From Lingula anatina (taxonomy: Eukaryota; Brachiopoda; Lingulata; Lingulida; Lingulidae): a stretch of 64,000 nucleotides of DNA. Shown here one piece after another: positions 1 to 13,100 of this stretch; position 1 is the stretch's first letter; every line of letters starts with the position of its first letter. Both the position numbers and the translations under genes were made by a program. A model generated the notes under the pieces. It saw only the letters and a program-made list of their open reading frames with translations. It was not told where the DNA came from and made no database searches. Where the stretch lies: contig NW_019775762.1 of assembly GCF_001039355.2 (NCBI RefSeq), positions 124,001 through 188,000 of the forward strand. Direction: 5' to 3'.

Positions 1-15
1 TGACCCTGCACCCAC

Positions 16-108
16 CTGGTCTCAGTAGACACCTTATCTGGACAGTAGCCCCAATGGAATAACGTTCATTCACCAATTCTAATACTGGGTAGGCCACAGA
101 GATTCTCC
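16..108 (-). CDS. HSPG2: Domain IV Ig 11, first half (cut by window edge)
   Basis: Acceptor GATTTCAG, then 93 bp, phase 1-1, ending at CAG/GTGGGT. It encodes [19 protein letters not shown] and VQIRCLLRP, the A to C strands of an Ig with the first cysteine. It joins in phase to the preceding exon (split Arg). The Trp and second cysteine must lie in the next exon beyond the window. No annotation-length open frame marks it; it was found from phase and the G-x-V-x-I-x-C pattern. Confidence 0.75.
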
Positions 109-3100
109 CTGAAATCATAATAACAAAATGCTGGTCAGCACCAATTCATGTAGAACTTTTGTGCCTTTTTCTTAAAAAACAGCAATTTTCACCTCACAAA
201 TCACTGTTCAACTCTTGGTATGGATTGGACATTTTCTACTATTTCTGATTAAATAAGTTCGCTCTACATTAATCATTGTTCATATCAACTGCTTCCATGT
301 CTTCCTGGTAACTCAGAAGAAATCAAAATTAGGTACTTTTACTTGAAATGTTTGATCAAGGCCTAGATTGGGACAGATAAGTATAGTTTGACAAGATGTT
401 TAGACATAGCAATATAGTCACAGCATCGTAAATCAAGAGATATAAAGAGTCCAGAAACTGAAATTCAATATATTATCCTCACAGGATAGCCAATTATCTT
501 CATAAACTGAAACATGACCACTTACTTGCAATATTAACAAACCAGTAGTATGTTCCCTGTCCAGCTTCATTGACAGCAGTACATATATAGCGCCCAGCAT
601 CTTCCTCACGAGGATTGTAAATTCTAGGAAATTGTACACAAGGAAAAATTGTTATAGATGGCAGTGATTTTGTGGAGCTGTTCATGCCAATAAGAAAATT
701 AATGAAAATGATATATATTATTGGTGATTCCCTACATGTGTTCTCCAGAAAAAAAAATTCTGAAAATTTTCTGCTTTATTCATGTTTTAAAAATTTGTAT
801 CTGATTATATCTCCATCTGTCTCTTTGACACTCCCTCTTCCCTTTTTCTCCACTCTCTCTCTCCCTCTCTCTCTCTTTCTCTCTCACACACACACATAAA
901 CACTTTCTTTTTACACTCTCTCTTTCCCTTTTTCTTCCAGCTCTCTCTCTATCTCTCACACATCAAACGAACACATATGCATGCACACACACACATGCTT
1001 TCTCCCCATCCCATCCTTGCCTTCCATACCTCAACACTCCATTCATGACAGTGTGGTCCACAGGCAGGCTTCCTCCCTCTTTACTCCAGGTGACGCGGGG
1101 TGGTGGGTTCCCCCTAAAGTCACAGCGCAGTTCAACAAGCTGACCTACATCCACAGTGACCCGATTACTGGGAGGAGGAATGATTTGTGGGGCACCTTGT
1201 GTAATTAAAAGAAAATGTATATTTATACTGACAATACATCAAATAATATTTACAGTGAGAAAACATTAAAGAATTAAACCTAGCTTTGTCATTTATAATA
1301 TAAACATAAATTTATAATATAAATTTATTAAGGTTCAAATATGATTTACTTGATTATGAAGGGTTTTTGGTTCCTACTAATGGCCAAAATGCATTTGTAT
1401 TCAGCATCTTTGTTCTTTAAAAGAGATTCTATACATTTAAAACAAATTCCAATGTAACATTTCTGACGAAAGACTGATAAAACTACAGCAATTTTCAGTG
1501 CAAAACAACTTTAACAAACAAATAGGTTTACTACAAGTGCATTTTCTGATAAGTGGAAAAATATTTCCCATTGAAATTCATAACAAATTTGCCTCTAAAA
1601 TATCACAAGCCAAATAATTTAACTATTTTATAATGGAAATGTTAGGTAGGATGTCATATAGTGTTACTATACCACTTACTTATAACTCTGACAGTGACAT
1701 AGGCATCACTTTCTCCGGCCCTGTTTCTTGCCACACAACGGTAGCGTCCTGCATCAGCCAGGGTCACGGGGAAAATTTCCAATACTCCATCTCTCTGTGT
1801 GGCTGATGACGACAAGATACCACCATCCTAAAGCAGCCAGGATGGAAATCATTTATTAATAATTGTCTAGAGAAGATGAATACATTCAAATCAAGAATAT
1901 TATGTTTCAATGTCATGAATGCCAAAATAAACAATAAATATTTATTTAAATATAGACAGTTAAAATTCAGCTGAGACTGGCAATGAACAAACACAGCATG
2001 TCAAAATGTAAGTAAAAACATATTATACAGAAAAAAAAATTCAAAACAAAGTTATAGGTCACGTAAGATACCCTAAAGAAATAAAAACATTCCCATAATC
2101 TCCTACCACTTTCTTTACTTACCTTAAACCATTCAATTGTGATTGGTTGCGTTCCCTGAGCTCGGCAAATCAGCCTCATCCTGTCTCCTGTCCGCAATGT
2201 CTGATCAAAGGTGGTCAGTGACACTTGAGGACGTCCTTCATGGCAAATTAATAAATAAATAATAAATAAATTAATTACTACATAGACAGACATACATAGT
2301 GGATAGATAAATTCTAAAAAGCATTATTAATTCAACTAAAGAGTATATAAAATATTTTGGTTCCTGAATTTTCCTCTCTTTTCAAAAAAATATGTTTAAA
2401 AATCAAAATGTTAGACTGTTTTCTATTCTGGCCGAGTTCTTTCACTAAATTTCCATGTTGATAAAGTATCCATGCATGAGGCTTTTAAAAATCTTCTTCA
2501 CTTTTCCTCTGTAGAAATATTCTTCCTGGCCACAACCTTAATTATATTTTAATTGGAGCCGATTCCACGAAAGAACTTGTCATGACCAAAAAAATAATAA
2601 CTAATAACCAAAAATCTTAATTCTACCTCACCTTAGGATTAATCTGGTATCCACTACACATATTTTTAAGTTGATATTGGATTAAAATGTGAGCAAATTT
2701 ACCTTTCATTTTACAAAGCTAACATAACATCACTTTTATACTTATATTGATTCATCAACAGTCAAGGAAAAATAAACTGGTCCATGATAAATTATTTTCC
2801 TCACCTGCTACAATGAGTTCCACCGTGTGCTCTGCACGACCCCACTGATTAGAGGCAATACAGACATAATTCCCAGCATCCTCCAGCCTGATGTTACGCA
2901 GCTCAAGCACACCATTTACAAGAGAGTGTTGCTGTGGCAACAAACCACCTCGTTTGATCCACTGGTAACGGGGCTGTGGGTCACCTGAAAAAATATTTGG
3001 TTCAGAAATTCAGATTTAGTTTTAAAAACAGAAATAAAATCATTAATTTTGTTTTAAATTTCATAATTAATCACTTCCATTTACCCAAAGTTAAATTCTA

Positions 3101-6100
3101 TTTTTATCTTTGCTCAATACTCAGATTTTTTTAAACATCAAAATTTAACAAGTGAAACACTCTATATGTAAACTGCTTAAATTTGAAAAGTAGGATTGTT
3201 AAAGAGAGTTTACAAAACATTCTGAATTTCACATTTATCGTTTTGTTGAAAGTATGCCAAACTTCATCAAGTGTAACATCAAAACTATGAAATCAATTCT
3301 AAAATGAAGTATTTTCATACGTTTAGAGAGGCAATTGCTTTCAAATAAGTGGCAAGAAATCACAGTCATATTATCAAAAATAGCACTTTTCTGCAGGCGT
3401 TCCACTGAAGGAAATTTTTTACCAGACCACCTTTGAATGTAGCACTTATCATACATAATCACTGAAACAATGGTGCACTAACCTCTTGCAACACAACGCA
3501 TGGTGATCCTGTCTCCAACGTTGACTTCATAACGAGACTGGAGAGATCCCGGTACAACTATGGGTGGTTCCCGGCCACCCTCGACTGAAAAAGAAAATTA
3601 TACACTTCTCACTTTCCCAAACAATATACTTCTTTATATTCCAATGGAGATATCACTTCATTACATCCCTCTTATATGCAACAAATCCTAATCATTTAAT
3701 CTTTCCCCTAATTCAGCTATTTCCTTCTAGCCTTATTTATCTAAATACAAAACAGTTTCTGTTTGGTGCATATAAGGCAAAGATCAAAACCTCTACTTCT
3801 ATTGATTTTTTAACAATTTGTTTTTGTATATCTTATAACTAACAGATTTCTTTTCCCAAGTGATAAATGTCTACCTATTAGTCGCACACTGCCTTCTGAC
3901 CTCCCTGCGGCATTGAAAGCTATACAGTAATATGTGCCAGCATCAGCGAAAGAGACAGACTCAATTTTGAAAATGGCAGTGTTCCTAGGCTGAATGGAAG
4001 GTTGGACAGAAGAGGGTCTCCGCCGTTGTTCCTCTGTCTGCCAGTAGACACTTGGCACTGGGTCACCGCTGGCAGTACACTCAAACTCCACTCGTTGGCC
4101 AACACGTACTCTGACAGGTTCTGTTGGTAGGTTTCCAATGGATGGTGCTGTACCTGCAGGAAAGTGATAATTAAACTCAATACACATCTAATTCTAGTTG
4201 ATCACTTGGTTAAAAGTGGTTTGAGTGGTTATTTCTGGGGGCCTTAATCAAATTCTACTCTCCTTAAACCAACAAGTAGGTTCTAGAACAGGCCAGAACT
4301 CAGTCAACATTTAAAATGAGTCTTCACAGCTTCACTTCGATAGAGGACTCATCACAAAATCTGGTAATACAGATTTAAAACCTGAACTTGCTTGTTTCTG
4401 TGTCTAATTACGACTGTGGGAAGATTTCCAATGATGTGGACCTACCAGAGAGAGTGACAGAGACCCTTGCTGTAACAGTCCCAGCGCTGTTAGATCCTGT
4501 ACAAACATAGGTCCCCTGCTCTGCTTGAGTGATACGGAAGAACTGCAGGTCTCCATTAGGGGTGACCCGGGTATTGGCAGTGAATGGCAGTCCACCAGCC
4601 CTAATGTAAATGTTACTTACATTGTCAACACTGTTCTTTTAACATGATGACTATCCCAGATAAATGTTTTTTGAAACTTTTATCAAATATGTTCATAACT
4701 TTTGTGGTATATGGCTATGATCGTTGTAGAGGAATGGACCACCAGATTTAAACAATATCATGAAAAATAATAATATAATAATAATAATAATAATTATGAT
4801 AAAATCAGAACAGTGAGTATTGTAGATAAAACAGCAGTAAAATAATATCAACAACTGTAATTAATTTGTTAAAAAACACTTCTGTAACACTCCTAACATA
4901 AGAACAGCCTGATATGTGATTTCAAAAAGACACAGCCACCTGGTCCATCTGATAGACGGCTGGGGGTTGCCTCCCACTGCGCGGCACCTAAAGAGGGCAG
5001 TACCATCTGGTCTGATCACCTGACCTGATGATGGAGAGATCTCAATCCTTGGTGGAATGCCACTTCCTGTAAGTAAAAAACAAAGGATGGATTAATGTAT
5101 CCTATCTGTGTTTTTCCCATCCAATCAGGACAGGGAAGGTTGGGACCAAAACCATGAGTCTGCCAGCGGTCACACTGGGGGTGCTAATGGACCATTTATA
5201 ATTTATATATTAAGAGGCGAGTGAAATTCCCTTTAATACAAACACCATGTAGTAAAATACATACGCTCCACTGTCACGCTGATGGAGGCTTGAGCTGTGC
5301 CCCCACGATTCTCAGCTGTGCATACGTATGTCCCAGCATCCTGTGGGGTCGCCCTCAATATCTGCAATGTGTTGCCTAGACGCTGGAAGACAAAGTGGAC
5401 TTATCAGCACTTGTTTTCAGTTTTTCCATATAGACTGTAGCAAAAGTGAAAGGATTTGCAAAGAGGTCAAACATAGTCTCTGACTCTTAATCATCCTTAA
5501 TAATTCTCAGTAAATTCTGTTGCTAGGGAACATGATACAAATTGACAAATATAAGTTTAATTTATCACTTACAATTGTTTTGCCTAAAGGTGACAGGCTA
5601 AGAAACTTTGGTTCTTTTTCCGTCAAGCAATGTACCCAACTGATGCAGTCCACATGGTTTAAATTTACTATGAGAGACTGACAACTAAAAGAAACCTGAC
5701 AATTAAACCACTGAAGTCTTAACATAACAAGCAGGCAGGTATAAAGATTTGAAATCAAACAGGAGTCAGTTCTAAAACTCTGTCTAGATGTCTCTCACCC
5801 TGTGGTTGCTGGTCAGCTGTCCTCCCACCCTGCTCCACGTCACTGTAGGCTGCGGTGTTCCTACCACATTACATCTCAGGATAACAGAGGAACCCTCAGT
5901 ACCTCTGACTGTGCTGGCTTCTACAGTGATCTGGGGGGCTAGGGAGAACAGAAGTAAACATTGTATTAATATTTTGTAATAATCACAAACAATTAATTCT
6001 TTTTCTTTTGCTGTGCTGTGCTGGAGTCTGCAGTAACATAGAACAAATTTTGGCTTCATCTTATTATTTTCTAAATAATCACCTTACCCAGCACAATACT

Positions 6101-7064
6101 GATATGGTGCCAGAATCATGATGTAGCAGTAAAAACTTAACAACAACAACTGCAACTAAATCCTATACAATAAATTTTTTCAATTGCAACATTCTTTTCT
6201 TGGAGGTCAATTTTAGTGATAACACATCATGAAACAAAAATAAATTACCAATAACAGTGCTGACTTTATAAAGAGACTTTAGAAAGTTCCTGAACAAATT
6301 CCACTTTAAGTTGCAACATATCATGGAACAGTAAAAGTACATACCAGTGACAAAGCCAATTTCTACAGTAGCAATGTCCCCACCTCAGATGCCAGTATCA
6401 GAAAAAACATTTCATAACACATTAAAAAAAACTTACCAACCACAACGTTGATTTCTACAATAGCAATATTCCTGCCTCGGATGCCAGTGTCAGTAAGAAC
6501 ATCTAACATAAATTTTTAAAAACTTACCGACCACAACGCTGACTTCTACAATAGCAATATTCCTGCCTCGGATGCCAGTGTCAGTGACCACTTCACAGAT
6601 GTATTCTCCACCTGCATCTGGCTGGGCATTAGGGATGACCAGTTGACCATTGGACTGTGTGGAACCTAAGGATTAATACAGGTCAGTCAATATGAAAAGA
6701 TAATGGCTTTAAACACAGGTGGACTCTTGCTGGGCATTTGGGCGGATCCAAAGGAAAAATGTGAAATTTTAAAATGCTGAAATATTTTCCATGAAATCAA
6801 AAAAAAATTTTTTAAAACAAGTTTTATTAATTCAAAATGACAAAAGTAACCTTTGAGAAAACAGAACAACAAACACACACGTATCAACACTTCCTTAAAA
6901 TTTGGTTAATAACAATTACCTTAAAATATTCAAATAAGAATTTTTTACTTTGCATTTTGTACGGATGTTTCAGGGCCAAGATTTCCAAGGCATCTATGTC
7001 TAGTGCAGTATACAAGAACTGAACTTTTCTTTCTTTCATTCAACCATCTTGCTGACAAAAAGAA

Positions 7065-7103
<39 letters not shown>

Positions 7104-10100
7104 ATAGCTCACCAATGGGCAAAGATCCCTGGGCTCTGGTCCAACGGATGGTTCCAGCCACATTATTCCTGATATAACACTGCAGCACCACCCTGCCTCC
7201 TACAGTTACCCTGATTCTCGGGTTGTTGATCACTGCGTATGTGTTGTTTACCACCAATGGTCTCTCTGAAAACAATATTTTGTCCCATGATATGAAGGGT
7301 GACTTGGGTTATCAAATTGCTGTCTGAGAGTAGAGAGAACATGTTTTACTGATGAATGTTAAAAGTATTTCATGCTTTTAATTTCAACTATTTCTTGATT
7401 AGATTAAAATATCAATATTTCTTAAGACAAAATTTATTATATTAATTATAAAATTATCCACATGTAGTTACAAATATACCCTTTCATAATACAAAACTGT
7501 TCCCGTACTATTTATACACACTCATGAACACATGCACAGATGCATGTACACACATACTTAAAAACCTCAAATCTTTATAAAAATAATATAAATCATATAT
7601 ATAAAAATAATTCCATGATGCCTACGTCTGACATAAAGTATTGTCTCCACACTGCTCTGTCCTGCGTTATTCCTTGCTGTGCATGTGTAGCGACCCTCAT
7701 CCTCAGAGGACACAGAGTTAATGCGAAAGACACCTCCTCTGAATGTGCCCACACCCTGGCTGAAACGTCCCCCAGACCAGGACAAGGTAGGCGTTGGTGA
7801 GCCGGATCCGATACATCTGAACTCCACAGATTCCCCTTCATATACAGTGGCATAGCGGGGCTCTATCCTCACATTCGGCTGTTCACCAGTCACTGCAGAA
7901 ATGTAATATATTTATAATAATAATAATAAAATAATTGATTAAATAATAGTAATGACAATAATAATAATAATAATAGTTATAATAAATGTGATTTAATAAT
8001 AATAAAAATAACAATAATAATAACTTACTTAACTCTAAATGGTGCATTGTAACATTTACCTGTTCTCTTCACTTTATTTTTAAACAGAATACAAGAAATA
8101 CCTAATGTACAAATGTATTCTGACAAAAAAACTATTTGAAGTCTACGTTGGACAGTAAACAAAATTATATTTAATCTCAAGCCACAAATAAATCATTCAG
8201 TCACTCAGTTTAGATGTGCTGGGGTAAATTTCCTGTGATATGACAGTTTCCAGACTTTTAACAGATTAAATACAATAGATTTCACCCAAGAATTGTACAT
8301 TTTGTATCAAACTTGTAGTTTTCTTAGCTACATATATGTCTCTGAGTGACCATTGGGCAGTAAAAGCTTATCACACACAATTAACATTGGCTACCATACC
8401 TGTCAGTCTGGCCTCGTCCGTATCGACACTGAAGAGATTGGATCCCGTACAGATATACACTCCAGAGTCCACAGGCTGGACATTGCGGATGGTAAGGATT
8501 CCATTCTCGTCTGTGGCCTGAACTGGCAGACGACCACCCTGTTTTGTCCAAGCAATTGTGTAGGTGCTCTGAAGAGATGGAAATAGATTTGCAGGTAATT
8601 AAGGGAAAGATATTAAAACAGATAAATAAACATATAGATAAGTAAAAACATTTGCAGGGTATTATGGTTAAAGCTTTTATACTTATTATATATATATGAA
8701 TGCTGCCATATTAAATAATGCAATCCTATAAGATATTAAAATATGTATAAAAATCTACCTTAACATACTGGGGTAATTTATAATATAGAATATTGTGACT
8801 TAAGCTTCTCTTCTCACTGAGATGTCTTATGTATACACAACAAAAAAACAAAATGTCAGACAAAAAAAGTGTTGCTATCTATCATTACAGTTTAATTGCT
8901 TAAGAAATAAATGGACTCATTTAAAGCTATCTGCCCTTTTTACAGTTTAACTTTATCTTTAAAACAACATCACTACCACAGAAGCTGACAAATGAATAAA
9001 AATCTAAAGAGTGTTTTTACAAAGCAAAATTTCACATCTAAATTCAGGACCTGAAATAAAAGGTCAGGGGAAGCATGGGGAAACTTTTAACTTAAGATTT
9101 GTTTTTGATTTGGAACAAGTCATATATATCGAAATAGTTGAGAATAGAACCCCTATGCATAATCGAAGGGTTTTCTTACAAATAACAAATTTTTAGCTGT
9201 AAAGTGGTCTAGTTATATGTAATATCCTACAGTGTCTCTAACAAAAATATATTACTTTCAAAAATATATTACCAACACTTCACTCCCAAATTCTCCAAAG
9301 AGTAAAAGAAGAAAAGTATGGTTAGATTATAACAGAATAAAAGACAAACTTAAGAGAAGACATTTTGCTGCAAAATGTTAAAATGACTAAGAAGCTTCTG
9401 TGCATTCAAAAGCACACAAAATGACTGTTATCTAAATCTTGTTAATTGACATTTCAAAACATACAGTTTGCAATACAGCTGCTAAAGTTAGTAAACCAGG
9501 TGACAAAATAGCATTTTTTACCTAACTTCAATTGCAATACAGCTGGCAGAAAAAATAGTCTAGCATGATGTACAATTCTTAATTGAGATCCAGTAAAAAG
9601 AGTGAAGATCTCAGCCAATTAAGGTTTAAGAAAAAAACTCAAATAAATGACTAGGGCACCTGGATGCAGTTTAAATTTCTTTCCCTCCTTAATAACTGTC
9701 TATCCTGGTATTTTACATAAAATTTTGTGAAGAACTTTTTGTGTTATCTTATACACTGACTAACTGTTCCCAGGAGGCTGCTTAAAGTCTCCAAGAGGGA
9801 GGATGATATGTCATTAATTAGACTGAATTTTAAAGGGATAATAACTCTTCGTATGAAATCTATATTTCACAATAAAAACATTGTGAATAACTCATAGAAA
9901 TATAATATATTCTGTTTTACCACAAAAACGGCAGTTATAGCTATTATTCTGATATCTGAGCTTGTCTTTAGACCACGTGACCTCCATTGATGGCAATACT
10001 CTGTTAAAATCTCTTAAGAGATTTTAACAAAAAACCAAACTTTTTAGAAAAAAACCAGGGACTTACTTTGAATGTAAAAATGGATTCATTAACCATTGGT

Positions 10101-13100
10101 AAGTATGGGAAAATTGTTGGTTACTCCAGGAAAATTCATTTTTTGGACAAAACGAAGAGTTATTATCCCTTTAAGTCCAATAATGGCTTTAAAAGCTTTT
10201 TATTTTTACCACATTTTGTTCACCAAAAGTAGTTCTTCACTGCTTTTTTACATTGGAAATAAGAGTTTTAGTAAAACTATTTTCCTTAAAATTTATAATT
10301 GTTAAACCAATCAAATCTTGCAAACACAACAGAAAAGCTAACAGCTGGATCACCCAACTTCCTTTAACAAAACCATTATGCAATAACATGAACTTCAAAA
10401 ATAAGTCCAAATTTGGCATGCAATACTAGTTTTATATTGTTATGAACTTCTAAACAAAATCTTTCGTGTACAACATGGATTTTTAAGTTGAAGTCTCAAA
10501 ATAGAAAGAAAAAAAATTATTAGCTGCCAGCTATTATTATACTTAAAAAGCTGACTATACGAAAGAAATGTTTAGTCTAACATTAAAAATGTATGTACAA
10601 ATGGCAAACTTTATTCTAAAACAATGAGACGCCCGAAAGACACACCAATCTAGCAAATACCCTAATCAAACTTAATTTTTCTAATATAAATAAAATAATT
10701 GAGCTGACCTATTTCCTAATATCTATAGCATTAAATAAAGCACAGTGCAGACAATTACTTTAAACAGCAGTATCTATAATATTTCAGTATTTCCAATTAA
10801 ACAAAAAATCTGAGCTAACCTAATTCTTAGTATCTATGACATTAAATAAAGCACATTGCAGGCGATTACTTTTAAACAGCAGTTCCTATTATTATTATTA
10901 TTTAATAGTTCTTGTTAAGTGAGTGTACATTTATCATTTGTATTACTGATGACAAAAATATTCATATAAAATAAATGGACAGACAGGCAGACAGACAAAC
11001 AAAAGAACAGACAGACAGACAGATAGACAGACATACAAACATAAAACATTTAAATCTACAGCAGGATATTAAGAGTGCTTGATGAAAACTCTCTACTGTG
11101 CTTTTTTAACTACATTAACCAATCAAATACAATATATTAATATAAATCAACTATCAAAAGCACTATGACATATGCTAGTTGCTACTCTACAAGCCTCTTG
11201 AGTTAAAGGTGTGCACTACTAAGCTAGTGTGCTAATGCTGTGATTGGAAAAAATAAGTGCCAAAGAAACAGAGAAAAAAAATCGAAATTATATAAGCAAT
11301 GGGGAAAATTAAGGCCCTCCCACCCGACTTTAAGTTAAACACAACACCATAATTCATTAATCATGTCAATCAAAATAAAAACATTAACATTAAGCCATTT
11401 GTCAAACCATAGGCATGTTTAGACACACAGTTTTAATGAAATTTTAATTTGATTATAAAAATTGGAAGCAACTGAAATTGTTTCAATACTATTCATCAAG
11501 TCACAATAGTGAAACATAATGAGATGAATTCACTTGGTTTAAATTTCCGGACACAAAGATCCAATTGATTACAAAATTGTCATTCATTTTCCTTCACCAC
11601 AGCACTATATAAAGTGTGTGTAAACATGCCCTTTGCCAAAACAGATGCAATTAACCACCATCAACCAATTATTCCTATCAAAAGTCAACACATTAACAAA
11701 ATTAGCCCATGAAATAATTAAACAATTTAACTACAGGTAATTTATCTACAGGACTAGATATCAAAAATTCTTCACATCTTAATTTGTTACATGATCTGAT
11801 TTCTCCAGGAATTGTGAAATATACAGTTATAATTCAAATTGTCAAAACATTAGGAAAAAATGATCAAATCTGAATTTAAAAACAGCATCATTACATAATA
11901 AATCTCCAACTGATATCTAGTCCTTGTACTAGCAAATTACTGGTCACTTAATGCATACAGTTATGAAACACCATGAAAAAATCAATTAAAAATTTGAATA
12001 ATATTAATTGTAAAATTATTCCATGGTGTTTCAAAGCACCTGGGGCTAGTTCCACAAGAGATATTAAAACTGAAAGTAGGTCTCAACTTTAACACCCCAA
12101 ATGTTTGTCTAGTTTCTCATTAAGTAGTTTACTAAAACAAAGTAACGGTTACTTTTGTTTCAAACATTCATTAGTTTCTTGTTACAAAACAGACACAATA
12201 TTTTGAACTTATAGTTGAGATCAACTTTCAATCCGGATATTTCATTGTGTGACCAGCACCGAATCAACTTGAGCACAGCAGCACCACCGAGTGTCATGCT
12301 GACTGTTTAGACCCACACTTAAACCCAAACTGGTTCAGAAGTCACATGGGTCACCAGGCAATGAAATTACATAGGGCACAGTCCTGTAGGTTGGGAAGAT
12401 TCATTGGGGTGGGGGAGAGAAAGTTTTTGGCCATAGAAGGGCCAATCTACATCAAAATGTGGTTCTATGCCATTTGTCCAATTGGCTCAATTCAATTAGA
12501 AGTTACAATGGGCCACTTTTACAGAACAAAACCTCCCCCGCACCTCTGAAATTGATGGCGACTGGTCCGTGAACCATATTCAACAGCTACCTGATGTGAT
12601 ATCTGGAAAGACCAAGTCGTGTCCCAGATTATCAGACCACTTTCACCCAAACCAGTTCGAGTTAAGGGACCTGCTTCACAGAAGTAAATTTTTTTAATTT
12701 GAAAATTTTGACAAAGACTGCTAGCAGATTTATTTGACCAAGTCTTGTTTCATGAAGAATTTAAGCGGTTAACTTGCTTTGCTTAATATTCTTCTAAGCC
12801 TTCAAAACATATTGTGATGGACTTGACAATCTTTTTTTCTCTGATCAATGACAATAACCCACTAAGGTGGGTCAACATCATGCACATTGATCCAAGTATT
12901 GAGAAAATGTTCTTAGTTCTATCACAATTCAAACAATCCTAGTTCAGCAGTATACATTGTATAAGCGATGTCCCCAAATTTTTCTTCATGTGAAACAGGT
13001 TGTAGGTCTAAAACTGACCATGCCTTATGTCTGGTAATTATGCAACATGGGGTGTTGGAGCATGTGTGGCAACCCCCCTCCATCCCATAATTTAAAGGAG

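Noticed and set aside
6437-6502. Symmetric 66-bp duplicate of an exon end as an alternative cassette exon
   Set aside because: Only 25 nt lie between the real donor and its acceptor, too short for splicing, and read-through meets a stop codon.
12346-12549. Plus-strand 67-codon frame
   Set aside because: Isolated, no homology recognised, within a possible old repeat.
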